A stretch of 28,914 nt of DNA, taken from Sperchopsis tessellata. Lineage: Eukaryota; Arthropoda; Insecta; Coleoptera; Hydrophilidae. The stretch is from positions 1-28,914 of the forward strand of contig JAWQRN010000495.1 in assembly GCA_033557685.1 (NCBI GenBank), in the 5' to 3' direction. A model generated the notes under the pieces. It saw only the letters and a program-made list of their open reading frames with translations. It was not told where the DNA came from and ran no database searches. Numbering within the stretch: the stretch's first letter is position 1; every line of letters begins with the position of its first letter. Made by a program: the position numbers and the translations under genes. Positions 21,961 to 28,914 of the stretch are shown piece after piece.

Positions 21961-22051
21961 ACTTATTGCTTTAAATATATGCAGTTTGTGACCAACAAAT
22001 TGTTTTGATTTGTATTTGTTCTATACTTTCAATTATGTACCTATAACGTGC

Positions 22052-22362
22052 TGTTAAGAAACTACTGCAGAGTGTCTACGCCACTGAGCACACAGAATAT
22101 TCTAGCCCTCACTCAACTGTACCACCTGGCCGCTACTGAAAAGTCCAGAAGGTGCCCGCGGAGTTAAGACTGCTTGTCCACATATAAAGCAGAGAGCCGG
22201 CAGTTGGAGTTCGATTAGATACGAAATCCAGTGGATGAGCGTAATAAATAAATCCACTAGAATACAGTTGTCTATTGTATCATTGTGTTTATGTAAACTA
22301 GCACTTATAAAATACATTTAAACTTGTTGAACTGTTATTTGTGAACTCGTAAAAACATAACA
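22052..22362 (+). repeat. LTR-like segment (TGTTA...TAACA)
   Basis: These 311 bases start with TGTTA and end with TAACA, the short inverted termini typical of LTRs. In the plus direction a TATA-like catataaagc (about 22180) is followed by aataaataaa (about 22242), as expected of a U3-R-U5 layout. Against this, no tRNA primer-binding site is clear next to 22363, there is no matching target duplication, and the reading frame shared by the inverted arms runs the other way. The part from 22179 on is duplicated in inverted form at 19482 and leftwards; the first 127 bases are not. Confidence 0.35.
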
Positions 22363-22898
22363 ATACTTAATATTTTGAAAAGTAATCATTATTTTTAATA
22401 ACTTCACCATTTGTTGGTTTTGGTTTAAAGCATACATGTATAATAGAGGGTAGAGTACACTAGCTTTTCTATATGAGTATGAGTCGCTGTCAGAGGCAAT
22501 TTTTATACTTTCTATCTATTAAAAGAAATCATTTTATTTAGCTCATTTTCACTTCCTAATTAAACGGTTTGTAAAAAATTGATTCATTAAACTCAATATG
22601 TCTGACTGTATTTTGTATGGTGTTTAACAAAATAAGGTATAAATCTCCAGGCACATCATTTTAAAGGTAAATTAAATATGTGTACACAATTTATTACAAC
22701 TTTAAAAATTGTTTTCTAGTATTTTTAACGGGTCTGAACATAATTTCTTTAATACAACATGTAATTAATTGTATTCCCACATATTATAAAAGGATTTATT
22801 TTTAATGTATAAAATGCATTTTTATTGTACTGTAATCGCCAATGGTATACTTTATCCACATTGAATATTTTATAATAAAACTCCTGCCTTAAACATTT
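22179..22898 (-). repeat. right arm of the long imperfect inverted repeat
   Basis: This is the reverse-complement partner of 18748-19482, about 720 bases. Similarity stops sharply at both ends: inner at cacatataaagc, outer at gccttaaacatttt. On the minus strand it encodes the same C-terminal peptide (DKVYHWRLQYNKNAFYTLK, then NPFIICGNTINYMLY and stop). The two arms are separated by 2,696 bases. Confidence 0.9.
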
Positions 22899-23544
22899 TC
22901 TTTACAAAGCATGAGGTGTACTTGAGGTTGTTGTTTTTCTGAAAAACAAAATGTTATTTTCCAAAAATTCTTTTACAGATATTGATTCGTGATTCCTTGA
23001 TACAATGTAACGGAGCAATTCCAAATCCAGTAAAATAACTCCAGAATATAACTCAACCACTATGTTTTAAAGTGGGGATCGTATACCTGTATTCAACCTT
23101 ATCGTTTCAAGATGGTATATATGTGTCACTTTTAAATATGTTAAACTTGAATTCATCCCTAAAGTTTACTCAGTCTAATTATGTTCAGTTCAGAGTAAGT
23201 TAGATCTAGTGAATTTTAATTGGGCACATCTGTTTGTTTGTAGATTTTTCACTGGCCTTCAAGCATGCCATTCTACTTCCACTAATCTACTTCTTACAGT
23301 CATTGACCACACATTTTTGTTGAATTCTTCAGAAATATGTTGACATATTTGCTTAGAATTAACATTTTCATAACAGTGTGCGCATATTTAGTGGAAATAT
23401 AAATTTTGATCAAGTTTACACTTTTGTTAACAGTTTAATTTTTAATAAGTTGCTCTACATTTTGCAACTTGTGTATATGATGGATAATCAACCACGTTTA
23501 CCTGCACTGTATCTGCATAACATATTATAATATACTTTTCTTAC
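22899..23544. other. intronic stretch without recognised features
   Basis: AT-rich sequence between the inverted repeat and the INTS1 donor site. I see no coding, repeat or RNA signal here. Confidence 0.5.
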
Positions 23545-23989
23545 CTTCAATAAATAGTTGATATCAGCCGTTTTATTGGTGCAAAGGTATGGGTCAAAAA
23601 TGCGATTTAAAATGTGCTTCAAGTTTACAGAGCTGATATCAAATGAGCATATCAATCTTGGTCGAGGTATAGTTAGTTCTTGTCTGGCACTAGGTATGTC
23701 AATTATATCATCATCAGGAACGATGGGCACTTGCATCTCTAAGGCTTTAACGAAGGTTTCACCTCCGACTGCACCTCTTCTGTTTTGAACCTCCACAAGT
23801 TGTATCATGTAATTTTTGTCCAAAACTGAATCTACCACCAACTTTGGATCTCCAATTGTAGCTCTATCAAGGGTCTGAAGTAGTTTACTAATGGATACTA
23901 CTGGTATTCCAAATGACTGAATGAAAAGTACCAATTGGGATGCCTCCAGTTTTTCCACAGCAGCATCAACCAGTCTTGGAACATTGGAT
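23545..23989 (-). CDS. INTS1: INTS1 exon (first one in the window, 148 codons)
   Basis: The acceptor is ttattttcttag ending at 23990; the first base A completes a codon from an exon outside the window. The donor is AAG|GTAAG at 23545/23544, so it ends in phase 0. The product reads SNVPRLVDAAVEKLEASQLV, LFIQSFGIPVVSISKLLQTL, DKNYMIQLVEVQNRRGAVGG, ETF, then a variable acidic linker (IVPDDDIIDI) and ICSFDISSVNLKHILNRIF. It matches human 'NVARL', 'FL..F.IPVSSMSKLLQCLD', 'DKNYMAHLVEVQHERGASGGQTF' block by block, which is the most conserved part of INTS1 in this window. Translation starts upstream, beyond the right edge. Confidence 0.96.
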
Positions 23990-25065
23990 CTAAGAAAATA
24001 AGAAATAAATTTGTTTTAATGAATTTTTTTGTCAGCAACACAAGAATTTTACCAGAAAGTTTATGGACTATTAATGGCAGATAAGTGGTATTGATATTTG
24101 TTATTTTTGGCAAAGTTTAAGAACGAAGTAGCCCAAAAAACTAGAAGAGGTAGAATAAGAAATTAAGCAGTCAACAAGTTAAGAATGGTCTATATAGTTA
24201 GAAACACTGATGTTGGTCGGATATTTGGAAAAGATTAGAAACAAAAGATTAGCCAACAGACTATTGAGAGCAAGAGAAAAAGAAGAGATGTAATATTTTG
24301 AAATTTGATTAAATCAAATCTCAAGCAAAGCGGACAAGTTAATATATTGAATACAGAAATCAAACATTGAAAAAAAAATAGAAACAAGCCAATTGCAGTG
24401 TAGACAGCATTGTTCTGTTAGTAAGCACATTATAAAAGGTATCGCAATGTTTAAATATTGCAATTGAATAATCATAATTAATTGTCATTCCTGGTTCAAG
24501 AATAACGTCCTTTAAATATCCGATTTTTATTCATAATCAGTTTTGTACTACACAACTAAAATATTTTACCATTAAAAACAAAAGATATATGAACAAGTCA
24601 AAATGTTAAGGTGTTCACAAATTCAACTTATTTCTATTGCCATCAAAATTGTTCTGTGTGTATTATATACTTAATCTGTAATAGAAAGCCGCACAAATGT
24701 GGGATGGTACAGATGATATAGGGCAAAGGAATGAAATGTTTGTTGGATAGATCTAACAATGAAAAGAAACTAGTGTTATCAACCAGTTACCCCGTCAAAT
24801 GTTCTGGTTTGACAATATTGAACAGTAAGCCAATGATAAAGATTGTTTATAAAAGTTATATTTTAAAGTTTTTGTAACACGATCATTATGACATCTTGAC
24901 ACTTTCTGCTGATCACTATCTGTTTTTTTTTTAAAGCATTCATATGCACTACATAACACTCAAGTTATTCAAACCATATACAAAGGTTTGTTTTGAAATT
25001 TCCTAATATTTTCCTGCTTCATTTGAGGCCGGCTTCAGTGGGTCCCTGTGCAGTACAAGCCTGTA
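23990..25065 (-). other. part of an INTS1 intron, mostly featureless
   Basis: This follows the acceptor of the 23989 exon and continues past the window as at least 4.9 kb of intron. From 23990 to about 25065 there is no frame with family resemblance. A weak coding-like patch (24130-24300, arginine and lysine-rich) could be non-LTR debris but cannot be assigned. Confidence 0.6.
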
Positions 25066-25084
25066 TGTTATTATTATTATTATA
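25066..25084 (-). repeat. (TAA)n tract, probable 3' tail of the I-clade element
   Basis: The plus-strand ttattattattattataat reads (ATA/TAA)n on the minus strand, about 60 bases beyond the end of the I-clade reading frame. I-clade elements typically end in TAA repeats, so this likely marks the 3' end of the element. Confidence 0.65.
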
Positions 25085-26230
25085 ATCAGCTCCTCTTCTA
25101 CTATTGTAAGGTGTAGAGATAATGTGTATGTTCATTATTTTTTTTTATGAATATTCACAACCACATTCACAAGATGGAAATTCAATCACGTTAATTCTTG
25201 CCAAGTGCGCGGGATATCTCTCATACCCAAATTTAACTCTTGCGATGGTGGAATAATAATTTCTGCATATTTTATAGTTAATGTGCAAAGGTTTGTCCAA
25301 AAATGAGGGATGAATCCTGTAAAATTGAGTTTGGTGGTTAAGATTGGATAAATTCCAATGATCCTGCCAATGCCTGCGGTATTTACTTTCACAGAGGCAA
25401 TTCCACCGTGGTCCCATCTGTAATGCTTTGCTTCGCTAAACCATCTACGATCTCATTACCCACCCTCTGAATGCGCCTTAATCCAACAGAGACAAATCTG
25501 ACGACCTTCTCTAATCGTTTAAACAAATTAATTTTTTATTTGCATAATCACACCAGGCAAAGCGGCATGATACCGAGGACTTCCAATAGCAAGCAAAGGG
25601 CTTTGTGAGTCCGAAAATATAATGATATTCTAGTTACTTAGTTCTCGGGTGTATTTCAATGCTTCCAATATGGCATATGCTTCCGCAGAAAAAATGAATG
25701 TTCTTAGATAATCTAAGTAGAACCTTCTTATTATTCAGGGGATCGAAGACTGCACAGCCACATCCCTTACTTGATTTAGAGCCATCAGTGAATATTTTGA
25801 GTGAGGATTGGTAGTTATTCAGTAAACTAAATATGTTTTTATTCAATACTGGAAAGTCCGTATATGGAGGAAATTGTATGTTAGTAGAAGAAATTTAGTC
25901 CCCAAATCCATGTTTACAACAACTTAGCGTTCTGTTATCAATGTTTATATCGGAAACATCAATGAAAGCATCCGCTAAAGGTGGTGATTTCTTTTTTCTC
26001 CAGTAAGGGTGAGTTAAATTAGCAATGGATAGATTAGCTATACTTTAATATATATTGGAATTAGGGTAAGACTTAATGAATTTGGATGCAGTAAACATTC
26101 TTCTCAAAAATAAAGGTGGTTCGTTAGGTACAACACTCAACCGGCGTAGATCTCATGGCACCCACACAAACCCTCAATGCTTTGTTTTGTATACGGTCAA
26201 TTTGCCCCAAATTTGTTATGTTCGTTATTT
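25085..26230 (-). pseudogene. I-clade non-LTR element with RNase H, 3' fragment
   Basis: On the minus strand, reading left from 26230: LGQIDRIQNKALRVCVGAMR followed by STPVE, the post-RT block of I-like elements. After a decayed stretch comes an RNase H domain, with FTDGSKSSKGCGCAVF (about 25740-25790), FSAEAYAILEALKYTREL (about 25635-25695, next frame) and FSDSQSPLLAIGSPRYH. These carry the D, E and D catalytic residues. CWIKAHSE follows. The end reads FGYERYPAHLARINVIEFPS then CECGC, a Cys-rich tail. Frameshifts and stops show it is dead. RNase H plus the (TAA)n tail point to the I clade. Confidence 0.85.
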
Positions 26231-26449
26231 AAATATCACTTGAAAATACTGACGATATGTTATGTTATGTTGCACCATATATCCACACAAAAATAGCAAT
26301 CTGTTACTTTTACACAAGCAAGTTGTTTTATAGTGAATTTTATTAATATAAATATAAAATAATCTTGAATACATATTGTGAACTCCTGTGACATTTAGGA
26401 ATTAACTTATAGAAAACAAATTATCTTAAAAGCCTATATAAAATCTCCT

Positions 26450-26705
26450 GTCTTTCTTCTTTTAATGGATGACAAACCACAATACTGAAGTCTATCAAGA
26501 TATAGACTCTACCTCAACTACGGTGGTATCCTCCTTGTAGCTTTTTGAAGTGCTTCCAGAAGATTGGTGATCCCAACAAAGTTAGGACTCCAACACACTG
26601 TGCACATTCAAGAATATGTCTTATATATAATTTGTAAAGTTTCAGACTTAGTAGTCCAGAACTGTCATAGGTCAGTAATGTGTTGTGCCTATAATTTTTA
26701 ATCAA
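26450..26705 (-). pseudogene. CR1-like RT thumb fragment
   Basis: The minus strand reads SLKLYKLYIRHILECAQ, and in neighbouring frames ALQKATRRIPP and SLYLDRLQYCGLSSIKRRKT then GDFI. It matches the 'LYK.YVRP.LEY....W.P....I..LE.VQR..TR.IP.L....Y..RL..L.L..L..RR..GDLI' segment of CR1/jockey RTs. This covers the same protein region as part of the neighbouring I-clade copy, so it is a separate insertion. Confidence 0.7.
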
Positions 26706-27014
26706 TTGAAAAAAAACTGTTGTAGTATTGGTTTAAGGCTTGCTTTAAATTAAAGCTAAAATTACAGACTCAATAGATGATAACTGTAATTAGATATTTG
26801 TTATAGTCTTGTCTGGGTTTAACAGGCCATTGTACACACCTTGTATGGTAATATATACGATGTAACTATAACTTTAAGTGTTTATATGTCAAGATGAGTT
26901 CACTGACGAGAGATTGAATCTTTTTAATGCATCAAGTGGAGGGGCGTGTTTCGGTCTATGAGTTTAAAAACATTCAGGCACGGGTGTAAATGAGGTGCCT
27001 TGTTCGACTTGCAC
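26706..27014. other. intronic stretch without recognised features
   Basis: AT-rich filler between the CR1-like scrap and the acidic reading frame. No gene or repeat is recognised. Confidence 0.45.
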
Positions 27015-27295
27015 TTATTGGTAATCAGATACTGTATCATAAGCGTTTTCTTCATCATCCTCATCACTTGAACTTTGCAACGTTAATGTATAAAGAAACC
27101 TAAGGACAATTAGCTCACTTTCATCATTATCGTATATTTGTCCGACCCCAATATCTGCAAGGCGTTTTTCTTCGTCTTCATAAGCACTATATTCATCATT
27201 ATCACTAATTATGTTAAGAATATCGATTAATTCTTCGTCATCAATAATTTTGCAAGGACTCCATTTTATTACATGGCGATAATTAATCTCGCACT
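27015..27295 (-). pseudogene. acidic open reading frame, possible piggyBac-like N-terminus
   Basis: On the minus strand 93 codons run open from just after a good splice acceptor (cttttttaacag) to TAA at 27015-27017. The peptide is very acidic: KWSPCKIIDDEELIDILNI, DNDEYSAYEDEEKRLADIG, then QSSSDEDDEENAYDTVSDYQ. Acidic, unstructured N-termini of this kind ('D..EL...L...DE..') are common in piggyBac-family transposases. No transposase core follows nearby, and the only piggyBac core in the window (21160-21960) is on the other strand. The acceptor suggests it could be an exon of something, but the sequence does not resemble the N-terminal side of INTS1. Confidence 0.35.
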
Positions 27296-27389
27296 GTTAA
27301 AAAAGAAAACGATATAATCTGTTAGCACCTGCATACATGTGCACGTAATAAATAGCATTTAATAGGCGCGCTATACTCACAACGACACT

Positions 27390-27905
27390 ACGTTGGCACT
27401 AAAATGCTTAAGTTTAGGTTTTGATTCATCATCATTCTCAGCTAACTGTTGTCCAATATTGAACATAGGAAAACCTACATCAATAACTTCCAGTCTTCCT
27501 AAGAATGTCTGCCTAGTCCACTGCATGCCAGCCATCTTCACAATATCATCAGCACAATGTGCCTTTGGCCTTCTTAGGTTTCTTCTTCTTATGCATGGTC
27601 TCTATTTCACAACCTTTCTTATCATAACATGACCTGCCCACTACCATTTCAACTTCGCCACTCTAATAGGTAATGTCTGTGACCTTTATGTGCTCTCTTA
27701 TCCAAATACTCCACAAAGCAATCTCAAAGTGGAATATCGAGCCATGACTTTTTGGGCAACTCTTAGTTTGATCATTGCCGCTTCTGTAAAGAGTCCATGT
27801 TTCGCAATAGTATGTCATTGTTAGCAAAATGATAATAAGCTCTAGTCTTGAGGCATGTCTGACTTGAAGATATACTTGAGGTTGCTAAGTGTAGCCCAAC
27901 CCATA
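27390..27905 (-). pseudogene. RTE/CR1-like non-LTR C-terminal remnant
   Basis: Reading the minus strand leftwards: CLKTRAYYHFANN..., a decayed CETWTLYRSGN, RVAQKVMARYSTLRL, then VAKLKW*WAGHVMIR (about 27615-27665), RRRNLRRPKAHCADDIVKMA and GMQWTRQTFLGR. This is the well-known tail 'LKTRV......MTYG.ETW...', 'QRAMER.MLG', 'IAKLKW.WAGH.AR', 'RRP..RW.DDI.K.AG..W'. In-frame stops and frameshifts are present. It is 5'-truncated. Confidence 0.75.
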
Positions 27906-28039
27906 TGCACCAGGCGTTTAAATCCTTTTTTTTTATTATTAATTTTTTCCAGATCTACACACTGGGTGTTACGCATGGAATTGGTGTAGTAGAAGTGGCA
28001 TCCTATAATGTCCCTATTGAGGTCGGCTCATCATGCCTC

Positions 28040-28770
28040 CCTGTCAATCATCGCCTTCCGATTCGTCTGTTGTGGAGTCTGAAATTATGTCTTGAGGAAG
28101 CTTTCTCTTAAGCCTAGTGTGTATCATTCGCTCTCCTAGGGTGTAGTGGACTGTACCAGAGCTCTCTGACAGCTTTTCATGGAACTTTATCAGCGATCCC
28201 TTAATAAATTCGGAGATGGTAGGTATATTGATTTCTAAGTGTAGTTGTCTATTTCTTGGCTTGAAGTGTTTTAATGTTCGATTTTGAGGGTGAACCCCAA
28301 ATGGTGCACACATATGTCATCATTGGTGTTATTATGGATTTGTAGATGAGAATTGAGCAGTCAATTCTAAATGGTGAGTTCCGGTTGATGATGGGATTGA
28401 GTTGCGATAGTCGAGCTTGACTTTCCTTTACCTTTTGTTGAATGTGGATTCGCTAGGTCAAACGTTTATCGAGATAGATGCCAACATATTTCACAGCTTT
28501 ATTTGCTGGATTCCATTCGATTTCTACTTCATCGATTCTAATATTTGGAGGTATTGGGATATCTGATTGTAAATATTTTTGTTTCGCAAGTAGAGCTATT
28601 AAGCTTCATACACCATTGTCTGAACCACGTTGATAATATTTGTACCTGTTGTTGGAGTTCTGACGCCGCTGTGTCTATACTATCGTTATGTGTTAGAATT
28701 GCGGTATCATCTACGTACATAGTGAGCGGTGTCGTGTTCTCTAGCCACGGCATGTCGTTCATGAAGGTTT
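28040..28770 (-). pseudogene. jockey-like reverse transcriptase, 3' fragment
   Basis: The minus strand reads LTMYVDDTAILTHNDS with the catalytic box YVDD (about 28690-28720), QILSTWFRQWCMKLNSS, then IDEVEIEW, VKYVGIYLDKRLT, stop (TAG near 28455), IHIQQKVKESQARLSQL, IDCSILIYKSIITPMMTYVC, APFGVHP and INIPTISEF. It ends with ISDSTTDESEGDD and a stop at 28044. The order (YxDD, 'KYLGV.LD..LTW..HI', 'LYKS.I.P...Y') is that of jockey-like RTs. With a single TAG visible, it is among the best-preserved copies here. The 5' part is missing or lies beyond the window. Confidence 0.85.
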
Positions 28771-28914
28771 AACTTCTACCCATTGCATATCCTTCCTAAA
28801 AGATTGATGTACTCGCTAATCAGTTAAAGTCTTTGTCATTAATATTATTATGCTTCAGCGGTGTCAGGTTATATAGGTTGGCCCGACATCGAAATGCCGG
28901 TAGGAGACAACCGC
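28771..28914. other. right edge, nothing recognised
   Basis: These 144 bases show no frame or motif I can assign. They may continue the jockey-like element with a deletion. Confidence 0.4.

Larger units (their letters stand above)
15067..23544 (-). other. INTS1 intron (8,478 bp) with retroelements, piggyBac and a long inverted repeat
   Basis: The donor AAG|GTAAG is at 23545/23544 and the acceptor ends at 15067. Both flanking exons are in phase 0. Contents are listed separately. Stretches with nothing recognised are 15067-15430, 20816-21160 and 22900-23544. A further phase 0-0 INTS1 exon could in principle hide here, but I found no convincing one. Confidence 0.85.

Noticed and set aside
23558..23788. 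Plus-strand frame of 76 codons across the INTS1 exon
   Set aside because: It is a shadow of the conserved minus-strand INTS1 exon.
5448..28914. A strand bias of transposons relative to INTS1
   Set aside because: Plus- and minus-strand remnants are about balanced across the introns.
1..28914. tRNA, rRNA, CRISPR array, or bacterial-type operon
   Set aside because: No cloverleaf or rRNA signature and no regularly spaced repeats were noticed; the window has spliced eukaryotic structure.

Overview
This is an AT-rich, repeat-laden piece of an animal genome, most likely an insect and possibly a beetle; I infer this from the gene's divergence and the transposon mix, and cannot prove it. The only host gene I can support is the 3' part of INTS1, the largest subunit of the Integrator complex, which cleaves snRNA 3' ends and attenuates Pol II transcription. 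It lies on the minus strand, so it reads from right to left. Five exons join in consistent reading phase: 23989-23545, 15066-14596, 14024-13767, 5447-4723 and 2970-2409. Together they encode the last ~819 residues and the stop codon. The 5' part of the gene lies beyond the right edge.

The introns are 8,478, 571, 8,319 and 1,752 bp, and at least 4.9 kb of a further intron lies at the right. Nearly everything recognisable in them is dead mobile DNA. From left to right: an R1-like non-LTR tail (540-1500) downstream of the gene; small unexplained pieces in the last intron; a three-deep nest at 5880-10870 (an RTE-like element split by a CR1/jockey-like element, itself split by a Tc1/mariner element with terminal inverted repeats and a TA duplication); a mariner pseudogene (12060-13005); and an RTE-like tail (13210-13570).

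The 8.5 kb intron (15067-23544) holds three minus-strand non-LTR remnants, two short plus-strand ones, a decayed unknown reading frame, a piggyBac pseudogene, and a ~0.73 kb imperfect inverted repeat (18748-19482 against 22179-22898). The right end (23990-28914) holds an I-clade remnant with RNase H and a (TAA)n tail, CR1-like, RTE-like and jockey-like remnants, and an acidic reading frame that may be a piggyBac-like N-terminus.

The mobile elements do not form a functional system with INTS1; they are passengers in its introns. I saw no tRNA, rRNA, CRISPR or operon-like organisation. The best candidate for unusual biology is the intronic inverted repeat, whose two arms should be co-transcribed inside the INTS1 pre-mRNA. 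Exon limits rest on splice signals, phase and family similarity. Transposon limits are approximate except for the Tc1/mariner copy at 7105-7900.
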